A stretch of 59,899 nucleotides of DNA from Acanthaster planci (lineage: Eukaryota; Echinodermata; Asteroidea; Valvatida; Acanthasteridae), in NCBI RefSeq assembly GCF_001949145.1, contig NW_019091614.1, positions 282,182-342,080 on the forward strand, given 5' to 3'. Below the pieces are notes generated by a model. That model made no database searches and had not been told where the DNA came from. It saw only the letters and a list, made by a program, of their open reading frames with translations. Positions within the stretch are counted from its first letter, which is position 1, and every line of letters starts with the position of its first letter. Of this stretch, positions 21,501 to 33,600 are shown piece after piece. The translations under genes were made by a program, and so were the position numbers.

Positions 21501-24071
21501 GACACAGGCTACAACCAAAACATACTTCCTAAAACAGTGCTCCACTTAAGATATGCAATTTCAAAACCTTCAGATATTTTGATGCAGAGCTTGAATTTCC
21601 ATCAAATGATTCTTGCAAGCTGTCATGCTACCCCTATCCTGGCTATCAAGAGTGAACGACATAGCATTCTCAATTGCTGATGCACACATCCCATATGTAA
21701 TGCAGGTGTACACTGTCAAACTGTATTAGGTTTACCTTTGGCCTTGGGTGCATGATTTATTCATTAGTCTGAAGGCATTGCCTAATGAGGCATGAATTCT
21801 GGGACTGCGCGTCCAAATGTTTACTTATCAAGGTCACAGTAAGTATGTCATGCAGTCTGTACATGTATAATGTATACACGTGTGTGGGTTTAGACATGTG
21901 GCGTTAAACCACAACTCCTGAGATTCGAGTCATGCTCGACATTTGTTTCTCATTGTTGGGTATTGCAGCAGAAAGCCTCAGCGAGTACAGTGGAACGCCG
22001 CTATATTGAACACCGCTGTACCGAACATTCGGCTGTACCGAACATTGTCCTTGGCTCCCAATATTTTGTGCACAAAACCTACTGAACATTATGCAGTTGC
22101 AAATCAACTGAGATTTGCCACAGAATGTATCAGAGATCGATCCCAAGTGGTAGCTTCACGACTTTTAGGATAAATTAAATATCAATTTTGTAACTCAAGA
22201 TTTCATGAAAAAACTAAAATAATTAACAGATACATTTCTAGAAATCTCAAACGTGAATGCAACGGCAAAGCATCCAGAAAACAGCGAATCATAGTATCAC
22301 AAGAAGGTGCACTTCAGTTAGACAAGAGAGGGCGCGCTATTCAACATGGCAACGAAACGTTCGGCAGTTAATTTCGCTATACCAAACGACCGCTGTACCG
22401 AACATTTAGTGTGGACTCCGTCGTGTTCGTTATAGCGGCGTTCCACTGTAAGTCTAACTTATCGTTGTTAAGTGACCAATTTGGAGCTGCAGTTTTGCTG
22501 CTGGTGATGGCCTATAATCTCAGCAGAGTTGTGAGTTAATCTTTCTAGTACTAAAGTTTATAAGTCTGATTTTTTTTCTGTAATTTTCAGCCAAAGTGTA
22601 GACGGTTTTTCCAACGATGTGCTTTGCAATGCTGGGTCAATTTACGTTGCATTGTATCCATGACTTAGTATGATACACGGATATTTCAAAATGTTATTGT
22701 TTTGATAAATTTATATTGATTGATTTATATCTCAGACTAAGCGAAGTCAACATCCCACGGTGGCAGGCAAATTTGTATCTTAAGTGTAACTGTTCTTTTG
22801 GGGGCGTCAATGACTACAGAGCTAGGCTTATCGGCAGTCACACAGAATCTGCAACACCATACCTATTCTGAGAGCAAGCTCTGCCTCAGTTAGTCTCTTC
22901 TTCATCTCCTCCAGCTTCACTTCCTGTTCTGCCAAGAGACGGCGGTCTTGCAAGAGGGAGTCTGGTCCTGCCGCATTAATCTCAGCCTTTTGCTGTTGGA
23001 CCAAGGCAAAGACCTCTGAGAAAGACCGGTGGAAGCCATCCTTCAACATCTCAAGGCACAGGTTGTGGAAAAATGTGTTGCGATACCTGGAAAAAAACAA
23101 ACAGAATTAGGTCCTAATTAAAGTGAATAACACTAGAAAACAAATTAATGAATCTGCAAAGACCTGCCAACCCTTTTAAATGAAGAAAAGTAAATTTTCC
23201 TGAAATTCACTTTGATAAACAATAACACAAAACAATAACTGCCAGTATGGGCAAGGTACTACATGTACATAATATCATCACCAGAGCTTCATTTTAAAGG
23301 AGCGCAATCGTGCTTGCGCTCCTCTGCGCTCCTTAATGTTTTCTAAAGAGAGCAAAAAAAGCGCTCCTTCAAAATTTAACGGTTTAACAAATTGTACAAC
23401 CCCCGCCAAGTCCCTGCTATCGTCCAGGGTCAGCAGGGCAGCCATTGTACGGCCCCGGGCAAGTCCCCGCTATCGTCCCAGCCGGCGGGGCACCTTTTTT
23501 GGGACATTCGCGGGTACGTCCCCACTACACTTTCGAAAGTCCCGGTTCCCCCGGGGCCGGGATTCCACCAAACCAATGTACGATCATAGACCTTTTTTTT
23601 TAATCGCTCTCCTTAAATCAACAAAGTGAATTAAGGAGAGCGATTTTTAGCTCTCCTCGTATTTATTGAAATGAAGCCCTGCATCACTAAATCAAAAAGG
23701 AATGTAGCTATACCATCATGCAAACTGCTAATGATATATGGCCAGTCGGGAAAGAAAGAAAAATAATAAAGTAGACCTAGCAACACATTTGATTCAAACA
23801 ATGTCTAATTAATTCTTTATGCAAAACAAAAATTACAGACTCACTTCTGTGTATCAAGCTTTGTCAAACTGGGCTTCTTGTTCGTCAACAGATACTGTTT
23901 CATCACATGTTCACGCTCCCTCCTGCCCTGGCCTTTCAGCTTGGGTTTCACATATTGATCCTGTGGCCTGGATTGGCTTGGTGGGCTGGGGACTCTGTGC
24001 TGTGGAATGGCTTGATCATGAATGGGCGAATGGCCTCTTGTGTTGTGGATGGCTGGAAGTGGTGCAGCCAT
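18592..24071 (-). CDS. TTC29: Tetratricopeptide repeat protein 29
   Basis: TPR protein of cilia and sperm flagella (known family role; loss in mammals causes sperm flagellar defects). Coding exons on the minus strand: 24071-23845, 23086-22863, 21401-21216, 20544-20323, 20045-19960, 19843-19752, 19510-19387, 19225-19000, then 18608-18592 ending EDEPSK-stop. All phases close: 467 residues (human 475). Recognised from MLKDGFHRSFSEVFAL near the N-terminus, SYRLGLAYESIG and CEAIAKAYEKQGKLDEAV in the TPR helices, and AEFGIANAHGALRRFM plus LIDWKDVRNDQM near the end. The N-terminal exon is Pro/basic-rich and poorly conserved; the first in-frame ATG (MAAPLPAIHN) is taken as the start, and a CATCCAG acceptor 27 bases upstream implies a non-coding first exon. 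An alternative 3' end reads through the donor at 18999 to a stop at 18950-18952, giving 478 residues and an AATAAA at 18909-18904. Confidence 0.93.
18904..18909 (-). terminator. Candidate poly(A) signal for the read-through TTC29 end
   Basis: AATAAA on the minus strand about 40 bases after the read-through stop (18950). If the 18608-18592 terminal exon is used instead, another AATAAA at 18448-18443 would serve. Both are single hexamers and could be chance. Confidence 0.35.
19592..19656. repeat. Intronic hairpin
   Basis: AAGTTGATCTGC pairs perfectly with GCAGATCAACTT across a 16-base loop, and weaker pairing continues outward (GACCAAGAT with the run to TTGACC). It lies in the TTC29 intron between 19511 and 19751. 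Confidence 0.5.
20600..20903. mobile_element. Foldback MITE with arms of about 105 bp
   Basis: The left arm 20600-20708 is matched in reverse complement by about 20800-20903. Shared pieces include AAAGACACTGTTG, TACCTCGTGATT and GGGGCAAG, and the tips read AAATCTAGTACACTGAAT and ATTCAGTGTACCAGATTT. About 90 bases separate the arms. It lies in a TTC29 intron. No frame. Confidence 0.8.
21988..22448. mobile_element. pogo/Tc1-like MITE flanked by TA
   Basis: Begins CAGTGGAACGCCGCTATA and ends TATAGCGGCGTTCCACTG, an 18-bp perfect inverted repeat, with TA on both sides (21986-21987 and 22449-22450). CAGTGGAAC ends with TA duplication are typical of pogo-like members of the Tc1/mariner group. Inner CCGCTGTACCGAACAT units repeat near both ends. 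461 bp, non-coding, in a TTC29 intron. Confidence 0.85.
23282..23681. mobile_element. CAGRGCTTCATTT-ended MITE
   Basis: Begins CAGAGCTTCATTTTAA and ends TTGAAATGAAGCCCTG. CATCAC lies directly on each side (23276-23281 and 23682-23687). The inside has GGAGCGC and GGAGAGC repeats on the left and right and a GC-rich centre unlike the flanks. No frame. The tips resemble hAT elements but the direct repeat is 6 bp, not 8. Confidence 0.65.
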
Positions 24072-24395
24072 ATTGGGAGAAATTATCTCGAAACTGGATG
24101 AATAAAATATCAAGGGCAGACAGGTAATTTACCAAAATGGATGAAATGCATGTAAGGAAAGAATGTTAAATCCAGACTTCACTTCAGCAGCTGTGTAAAA
24201 AAAATTGATGGGGAATCAAAAGTATTTCCTATTTTTTCAGTCCCAAATCCATGTCTTTTCAACATTTTTGCAATGATTGCCCTTTACTGAGATGATATAT
24301 GATGCTAAAAGTGTAAAGAAGATGCAACATTGAAAAGATTTTACGTAATACAGTATGGTCAGTGGTCAAGGAGTCCACCTGGACAGTAAAAAAGC

Positions 24396-25470
24396 ATAGG
24401 CCTAGGCTAGCACAGTGAACGTTGTCTATATTACATTGCGACTAACATCCAGGGTATAAAGTCCTCCTGCCATAGTGAAATTTTTTTCAACGTTTTTTCT
24501 CACATTTCTACCTGGCAGAGGCACCTAAAAAAACCATTCACAAGTGCGTTGTATCCCAACTTCCATAAATGCTGTGCTCAAATTACTAAATACGCCCATG
24601 GACGATGTACTTTGCAGGAAATTTAGCACAACTCCACACTTTCCGTCAAAATTCATGAACAATCTACATTCGTCTAATAGTACGCAGTTGCATATGCGTG
24701 AAATGCATAGCAACTGACTGCCCCTTACTCATGTGCAGAAGACCTGTAGGCGTGAATAAGTCACAGATAACTGACAGAATGTGGGCTGAGCTTTAACCAC
24801 TCGGTGCCGGGGTTCCCGGCACCAGGTACCTTGGATTTGTGCGCTTAACCCCGAGTGCCCGAAATCAGACAAAGGAGCAGGGCCTTGTAACAAAGGACCA
24901 TACTCGGAACAAAAGACTGAGCTGCTGGAAACTGCCATAATTTTTCGGCTGGCATTAGAGGAGGTAATCTGTCATTGTTTTGAAACAGAATACCACTGTG
25001 TGTGGCATTCAGAGCCCGTGGATTATCAGCGGGGACAAAAGTGCTCCAGCTCTCCAGGATGAACAAAACAGTACCGCTGCACACTAATCTGGCCGCATTT
25101 GAAAAGACACCACTGCCATTCTGCAATGCACTGGGCCAATTTCCGGAACAAAGAAATTACGCAACACCACACAATTGTGGGCTCTCTTTACTAGGTGGCA
25201 GTCCTGGCTGCAATACCTGGTTGTCAATGGAGGATGTCTGACAGATTAGAGTAGCCGCCAGACAGTCATTCATGTGCGTGTAAACATCAGGTAAATGAAG
25301 TAATGAATTTTTGAAGAATTTTGAATACAGAAAATCTTGAAAATTGCCCTGTCAAAATGTGAGAAAAAAAATTGAAAAAATTTTTGCTATGGCAGGAGGA
25401 CTTTGTACCCTGGATGCCAGTTGTAGTGTAAATGAAGACAACGTGCAACCTGGGCTAAGGCCTAGGCCTA
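24396..25470. mobile_element. Foldback element (about 1.08 kb) with arms of about 120 bp
   Basis: The left arm 24396-24516 and right arm 25345-25470 are inverted copies. Landmarks on the left are ATAGGCCTAGGCTAG, AACGTTGTCT, CATCCAGGGTATAAAG and TCCTCCTGCCATAG, each met in reverse complement on the right in the same order. The interior carries repeat B (24866-25340), also found at 49285-49715. No transposase frame. It lies upstream of the first coding exon of TTC29. Confidence 0.8.
24866..25340 (+). repeat. Dispersed repeat B, copy 1
   Basis: Direct-orientation match to 49285-49715. Shared landmarks in order: GCAGGGCCTTGTAACAAA, GGAACAAAAGAC, TTGTTTTGAAACAG, GGGACAAAAGTGCTCCA, GCTAATCTGGCC-like, TGAAAAGA and a GAATTTTGAAxACAGAAAA end. 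Here it fills the middle of a foldback element. Confidence 0.75.
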
Positions 25471-27340
25471 AACATTAGCCTAGGCAAAACTAATAACTAC
25501 GTGAACATTCTCCCTGTTGGGATGACATTAGGCCTTGATGACATCACTGTGTTATTCTTCTGTCTAATTGGTCAATTGGTGGCTATTCCATATTTCACAC
25601 TAGAAACTCAAAGGGGGAAAAGATGGTGTTGCAGTCTATCGGGAAAATCTGAACTATGCCTATAGGCCTAAACCAATTTCCCGTTCCATCGCCATGTAAA
25701 TTATAGCACCTCCACGTGCACACGATGAAGTCAACAAAGCTAGAAGAAGGGAACATATTGTCTACAACGATAACATCGTGAGCAGCAATTTGCCAAACGT
25801 TCTTGTCATGAATTTGTTCCCCTCTATTAAAGCAAGTGCACGTGAGATGTGAAAAAGGCTTGAGGTTAGGCACAGGCCCCCCTATTCTAGGCCAAGGCCT
25901 ATTGACTAACACTAACAGGTAGACTCTCACTGTTCTGAACCAGGCTTTATCAAATACTGACATGACTGACACATGACTGATGGATGATAGGCCTAGGCTG
26001 ATGCCTGAAATTTCACTGTTTATGCACTATGAATATGTCCCATACTAGTATTATACCGAAAAGGTTTCAGTTATTTTATAATGTTGCAGCAAAAAAAGGA
26101 GGAAAACATGCAAATCCCTGTACAAAGTGAACGGGGGTTACCACTTTGCCCAGACGTGAGTGCAACAGGCCTAAAGCCCCTAGGCCTAAATCATAAACGG
26201 AACAATCCCCAATTTCCGACCGCGAGAATGACGAAAACAAGCTAGGATAGTGGACCTTTTCTTACCTTGTTGCCCACGAAAATAAAATTCTCTAATTGTA
26301 TAAGTATTAGATAGTGCGAAAAATGAAACATGGGTCGACTGAACAGCACATTGTTAAAGTTTCATTGCAACAATTTCTAGCATTTAAAAACTAAAAAAGT
26401 CCTTAACCTGTTTTAGAGTGGTACAGTTGTAGAATTAGAAAATGGCTACTCAGTCGTTATGGTGATTTCATCTGGACAACAGACTAATATCTGACCGCTT
26501 GTGAATTACACGTTAGAGGCAGACTCTAGACTTAACACCCGGGTACCATGCTGTGATCATGAAAAGTCTTATCAAAACATTTTAGTAAGTGGATACTAGA
26601 CTTTACTAAACTTGAATCAGTCGTTTGCTATTCCTGCAAGCAATGTTTGTAAAAAAAAAGAGAAAACTTGAAATCTTAAAATACGTGCTTGAGCAAAAGA
26701 CAGATAAATTGGCAATTTTCTACCTTTGTTTCCTGTTTACGACATGAAACAATTATACTTGAGAAAAGAATATTAATAAGAACGTCCTCCTTTATCATGT
26801 TGTCTCCTATGCATGGGTACTGTGGGGAGCTGGGAGTAAGAAATTTTTAAACTGATTAGTTTTTCAATGAATTAAAACAGGAATTAAACTCATATTGCGT
26901 CAAGCTTCAGGAAAAAAAAGCCCAAGGTCAGCACAAGGGCTAAACCATGACACTCGGAATTTAAGAGTTTTGTGAAGGAAATCATAAGCAACTTGTCGTA
27001 TTCGTGGTGCTACATGCTCGCCCTCGATGCTCAAAGCAATTGACTCAGATTTCTAGACCCCCTCCCCGTTGCGATCGAGACTTAACAAGAGGGTGTTTGT
27101 TATTCTTTTTGAGTGTGAATTACAATATCAACAACAAAAATAAACTATGTTAGGAAAATTGTGTGATATCAACAATGAATTTAATTCTTCAAATTGTAGG
27201 CCTAATCTCCCCATGGTCAGATTCTACCTCCATGTATGTCAGACCATGGAGAAATAAAACACATATTTCTCCATGGTCAGACTCGGCCACGGACTGAAGA
27301 AGGATATGGTCAGCCGCCAGGCCTCAGTCTGGGTCAAAAA
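25471..27340. other. Spacer between divergent TTC29 and OTUD4
   Basis: Head-to-head intergenic DNA. It holds TAGGCCTA words, the candidate TTC29 promoter, and near 27207-27287 the unit TCCATGGTCAGA repeated in both orientations. No coding exon was found. Confidence 0.5.
26266..26500 (-). promoter_or_regulatory. Probable TTC29 promoter with an RFX X-box
   Basis: On the minus strand ATCACCATAACGAC (26466-26453) fits the X-box rule RYYNYY-N(1-3)-RRNRAC in all fixed positions. RFX factors drive ciliary genes through X-boxes. A donor CAAG|GTAAGA with exon end at 26266 lies about 190 bases downstream and could close a non-coding first exon. The motif is seen; the promoter role is inferred. Confidence 0.45.
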
Positions 27341-27344
27341 AATT

Positions 27345-27626
27345 CAGCCAATCAGAGCGTGCCTCGCTGAACCGCACGTGCTCAAGTGAATCAGCTGTAA
27401 ACACAAACCACATGTTTCGTGTTACGTGCGCACAATATCCGCATTGCGCACATGCAAAGCAGAAATGGCGACAGATTGAAGGAAATTTCAGCTGTCGTAT
27501 TTTCGTTACTTTTTCCGTCTTTTTGTTGTTTAAATACTCACTGTATTCCCTGAATTTTCATTCATGGGAAAGGCAGTGTTGGAAAGTCACATGAGGTCCT
27601 TTGTTTGGTGATATTTAGCTGTCACA
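27345..27626 (+). promoter_or_regulatory. Probable OTUD4 promoter and 5' leader
   Basis: CCAAT at 27348-27352 and a CACGTG E-box at 27375-27380 lie 250-280 bases before the OTUD4 ATG in a CpG-richer stretch. An in-frame TGA at 27609-27611 closes the frame upstream of the ATG. Confidence 0.45.
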
Positions 27627-30600
27627 ATGCGTCGGTTTCAGAGAATTATTGAGCCGATAGACGACTATTTGTCTTCCATTGGTCTGTACAGGAAAATTAC
27701 TGCAAAGGATGGCTCATGCCTTTTTCGCGCAGTTGCAGAGCAGGTAAGGAAATGCCGCGTGTTCAAAACGTTTGTCTAGACATACACAAAGAAAAGCTAG
27801 AATCTGTCTGCAGATAGCGACAATTGAAACAATGGCACAAATATTTGATAGTTCCTTAAACACATTAAACTGTATAAAATAAACATGGAGGAGGGAATAG
27901 ACAAAAGCATTCGGTTTGGACAATTTTCTACAGAGGCTTCAAGTTCATCCGGAGTAGTATTTAGCAGAAACCTTAATGTTTGAAACTTTGCTGGAATTTG
28001 GAATCGATTCTGCCCAAATTTTCTCTGTGATTCCAATTTCACGATTAGAATTGAAACGTCATCACACCATAGAGCTTGTAACGTTTAGTCAGCACAGTAG
28101 TCATGGTTGTGTACTTGTAGAAAATTTTCCCCTGTGTAATATTTTGAAATTAACAAAATGCTTGTCTTCATTGTGTTTAATAAAACAAAAGTATGTTTCT
28201 TAGGAGAATGTTTCCACAATTTTCAGTACATCACTTTGATGGACACAATGTCAAAACTGTCCTAAATCTTTTTTTAATCCCGTACAGGTTTTCCACACAC
28301 AAGCCCACCATCTCAAAGTAAGGGAAGCATGTGTCCAGTACATGGAAAATAACAAAGACCGCTTTGCTCCGGTAAGTTCAAACAAGACTATTCATGGTAC
28401 AAAAAAGAATGAATAGATGGTGTATTTCAGAAAAGAATCACATAACTGTCGGTTGAATTTTCTTATGTTTCCTTGCAGTTTATTGAGGGCCCCTTTGAAG
28501 AACATCTTTTGAAGCTAAAGAACCCAAAGGTAAATTTATTCATGCTTACAAAATCTCTTTGTCCAGGAAATCAACAATTATGGTGCTGCTATCTTAGCAC
28601 AGTAAGTAGTAAAGAAGACCAGATATAGTCAAGAGTAAAAGTTTATCGGTACTGCCTGTTCTCATTTATTTCTTATTGATGAGTTTTCTCAAGATCAGGA
28701 ATATCCTTTCCTTTAGAGAATTGATAAACGTGTGTAGGAACAATCACATTTTGTATAATTGTATTTCAGGAATGGGCTGGCCAAGTAGAAATTAGTGCAT
28801 TGTCTCTCATGTACAAGTAAGTTTCGACCAATTTTGCTTTCTTAGATGTCTTTGTGAACAAATGATGCAAGTGAGTTGTAAGCATGAATCTAATGCAATT
28901 TTCCAACTATTCTCATATTGCACTTACTACTTTTATGGTTGGTTACTCAGGCGCGACTTCTTGGTCTATCAGAATCCTGGGATTGGTGCTTTCAATGTCA
29001 CTCAGAATGGATTCACAGAGAAGGTACATGTACATTACAAATTTTGTGACCAAAATTTTGACTCTTACTGCATTTTTTTTGGTTGGATTGTTATTTGTAT
29101 TGGCCCTGCTGAATTAAAAAATCTAATCCCTGCAAAACTGAAACAATTACTTGCCCACATATCTCATTAGAATTACCCATAGCTATCAAAAATGTTTGGC
29201 TAATTTTGTCTTTTTTATTTTGTAATGTTTTTGTGACCATCATAAACCAAGATGGAGTTGGGAAATAACAGAAATTTTAAACTGTCTTATTTTCTCTTTG
29301 GCTTGGATATTTTCAGACAAAGCTTGAAGTAGCCTGTCCTTTAAATTGTCATGCTGTATTTTATGAATGTTTGAATCAAATTAAAATGAGTGTTAGTATT
29401 CCAGACTTTGATACCTCCTTTTTTACTATGTTTTTAAAAGGTTGTGCTCTGTTTCTCACATGGTAACCACTATGACAGTGTCTACTCCAAGAAATTTCAA
29501 GAGAGTGCCGCCATCTGTCAATGTAAATACAGAGTTTTATCCACTAAAGCTTCTGCATTTTTAGACCAGGATAAATGGCACCTGGTTTGAAATGGGGCCA
29601 CAAGGGTACCGTTGTACTGTTTAGATGAAGCTTACAGATTTTGTTTGTTTGAAGACATTGCAATTTTTCCATTTTTTATATTAAACAAAAAAATCCTCAA
29701 ACAGTAGAGGTCTGGACAGCTGTTTGCTACCAATATGTTTAGCTGTAGTTCTCACTACAACTGTACTTGCACACCACTCTGACAGGGATTGCTCTAAGTA
29801 CTCTAAGCAACAGAACCTTTTTATCAGTTCTTAGGAATGACATCCTAATGTGACTTTTTCTTTGTGTCAAATGCTAAAACAGCGGTTATCTATGAGATGC
29901 TGTACAAGGATGTCTTCAAGCTTGCCAGGCAAGTTGATGAAGCAGTAGATATTTTGCGCAGCTCGGGCAAGAAACCCATGAGACGAGATGGTAACTATGG
30001 ACCTGATGGAATGAGAGATGGGCGTGGCATGGAAGGAGATCACATGGGAATGGAAAGGGTAAGAACTGTACATTTAACCTACTTCCACAAATGCCATTAT
30101 TGAGATAGTACCTTACTATTAATTAGTGTGTTCCTCATTAGAAGCACATGTGGGTGCGTATTTTGCCAAGTCATAATACTCAATTAGTCAAAGAGGCATT
30201 TGGTGCATTTATATCAATTGTGCATAAGCATGGTGCTGCTGCATTTATGGCATCTAATCCTGGTCACTGGGTAATCCTATATGGTGTAACCTTGAATTAT
30301 TTGAACAAGCCTGGAGTTCAAAGCAAAGCTCACCTGATCAGGCAGTGACTGACAGATGGGCATGGTATGTACACCAAGTAGCATTGCAAGTCCTATGAAT
30401 TGACTTGCCTGTAAACAGTCCAGAGAGATGTCTGTCTGTAATGGCATGGATAGAGTGCACATAAGGACAAGCTACTTGTCATCCATTGTACTGATAGTCT
30501 TTTGATTGAATTTCAGACTTGGTTTCATATGTTTTTAGGATGGGAGAGATCGATTTGGCCGGTACCATGAGGAGAAGAGAAGACCACCTCTCCCATATCG

Positions 30601-33600
30601 GGTTGCCAAAGCTCTGGATCCTGAGATCTACCGCAATGTGGAGTTTGATGCTTGGAATGAAACCAGAAAAGGTAAGAGAGTAGATTTAAAGATTTTCTGG
30701 ATTCTTTGAGCTTCTTCTGAGTTGTTATCCATAACCAGTGAAAAGACAAATTGCCAAGATTCATTGTAAGTTCTCTATGATGCCATTTCCCAAATCAAAA
30801 TGTATGCCATCACCTTAAATCTTGCAAATGCTCACAGTGTATGGTATAGTCACATGCAAATCCACCAGGTAGTTGTCACATTATGCATGAATTAATATCA
30901 CTAAACTTTGACACTGGTTCATTTTTTCATGTGGGTAATTCTTAGTGCCCACATTTGAACTGTATTGGCAGGCTATGTAGCACACTCTAGGGATGTTGTG
31001 TGGGGCCTGTAGGTTGATTGAACTGGAAGTGAAGAATTGGAGACACTATCTGTTGACTTATATGTTCACTGTTTTATTCCAATAGAACAACAGCAGCAGG
31101 ATTTTCTAGTTGCCTCTGGCATGCAATATGCACCAGGTGACAAATGTCAGGTGAGACAGGATCAAGGAATTTAAGTTATCCAATAGAACCTGTGTCTTTG
31201 ATTTTTATTCACATAGTTTTACAACTCTGCAAGGTTATTATTTGACAGTACAAATGTCTATTTGTGTTATTCATTTAATAGGTATTCTTAGATGACCCGA
31301 AGAAGCTGTACGATGCTCACATTCAGGACGTTCAACCCAACAATGGACTCGTTACAGTCTTCATTGAAGATTTGGGTGAAAAGTATGTCAACCTCATTTC
31401 ACCAAGCTATATGTGGGTAATTCCAGAAATTAGGGGTCCATCGTTTTCTGTCCTTGTCACATCTGACATATGATTTTGTAAGTTAGAACACATTTTCTAA
31501 TTTCCAAGAGTGGAAGAATTAATGCAAATTACCTGCCAAGTAAATAGTAATATGTGTAGTTGTCAAATAACAAAGGTCAGATGTAACTGGGACACACAAA
31601 TGTCCCACTTTTGAACCCCTAATATCTGGAATTACCCATGTACTAACTTGAAAAGCTGCTCAGTGCAAAGTAGTTTCCTATTCCAGAAAAGTTTTCCTTA
31701 CTTATAACTAGGACCAAGAAATCTAGTTATCAATTTCCGTTTTGTTTTCAGACACACTATTCCAATTAAGAATCTCAAACCTCTTGAATCTGTGAGTCCT
31801 CATCGTCCTTGGAGCCCTCTTGGAGTTAGAAACTACAAGAATGTAAGCGGCTATTATCCAAAGTATGGAAATGGAGTCAATAGTGAATCAGGTAAGGATA
31901 GAAGAAAACGGAATTGTATACTGCATGCTTAAAAACGAAAGATCCAAGAAGATCATCCAATTCCTTCTTGAAGTCAGAGAAGTCATCTTTGTCCAATTTC
32001 AAAGATGATTGAGGTGAACTGATCACAAAAGCATGTAGGCCCTTGTCAGAATCCTCATGGGACGTTCAATTTTGAATTCTTCTTTACCTTTCAACAACTT
32101 TCAAGGTTACAATCAACAGGGTCATCAACAGCAGCATCAGCAACATCCATCATTCATGCACCCATTGATGCAATCTGACAGGCAGAACCCCAGAGCAACA
32201 TCTCCTTATCAGTAAGAATTTCATTTGCAAAATATCACTTTCACTTCTTGTTTAAACAAGAATTTATCCGTCATTGATTGTGATATGAAAGTCTGCAAAA
32301 TTCTGTTTCGTCCTCTCCAAATTTCCATCTAGACGAGGACGAGGCGGTGGTCGTTGTAATCACAATATGCATAATGCCATGAGTCAGGAGGAGTATGAAG
32401 AGAAGCGAGCGCTGGAGGAATCTTTGGCCCTCTTGGAGCTCCAAGAACGAGATCCTTCATCTTTTCCAGCTCTACCGGTATATTGAATGCTGAATAATAA
32501 ATATACTTAACTTGTGCGCAGAATAGAGGACTGTGACGGAGTGAATTTTACTGGCATGTGCCGATGTATTGCAGTCATTATTTCTCAATTTCAATTTATT
32601 GAATCTTAGTCATGATTGAACATTGTTTTGCCATGTGATTGAGTTATTCTGAAGTATGGTGATGCATGCACCCTTGCCCGTTGTTACTTTCATTTTGTTT
32701 CTTTTAACGACAGGCAGGGTTGTTGAAACTGATAAAACAGGTCCATTTGTGTCAACAAAGATTACACAAAGTCACAACAATTCATACGGAAGAGTGTAAA
32801 TTAAAACCAAAGATCATTTTCCTTTTTCTGTCTTTGATTCTGAATTCCTTGTACACAATAGACCTTGCTCTTATAAAAAAAAGTTACCTGGAGTGTCCTA
32901 AGCCAAATATCCTGATGTTGATGTAAACCTTGTAATTTACTGACAGGGACATCCAGTGGGTCGCATCAACACCCCAAGTCCAGTTAATCTGTGGGATAAG
33001 TTCAGAAAGGAAGGAAGGAAGAGTGCCTCTCCTATCCAGAGAGTCAATACGCCATCTCCTGTCGCTGTGTTTGAAGGTATTGCAAAGTTCTGTTTCATTT
33101 ACAAGGCATTGGATCTGATCACTTTTTTTGGCTTTGGGTAATCACAGATAGCATTAATGGCACAAATTATGGCATCGGCCAAAAGCATTTCATTCATGCA
33201 CTGCCCAATTACACAAAACAGAAAATGATGAACAAAACTGGGCTGCATTGGTTGAGTTATGTCAAAGTAGTTGTTGGTTTTGGTTGGGCTTGCAGGCAGA
33301 GGGCCTGGTACACCAACACAGTCTCGAGACATGTCACTTCATGACAATGACAAATCATTGTGATCGTGATACCAGACCATACATTTAGTAGTCAGGCGAT
33401 GATGTTAGTGCCCTGTTATCATAGACCTACAACCTGGTGTATGCACCTGGCAGTAGTATGCACTGATTGTGACTATTGGCATTTTTCCTCAAATTATATA
33501 TAATTAATTATATTTATGGTCCCACGGCACTGTACCAACATTTTGTATGAATCTTATATATCGGTTTATGGAAGAGGGTGTTTAAAGCATGTTATTTGTA

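Noticed and set aside
23336-23629. 97-codon plus-strand frame with Arg/Ser/Pro content
   Set aside because: It is the GC-rich core of a MITE; composition keeps it open by chance.
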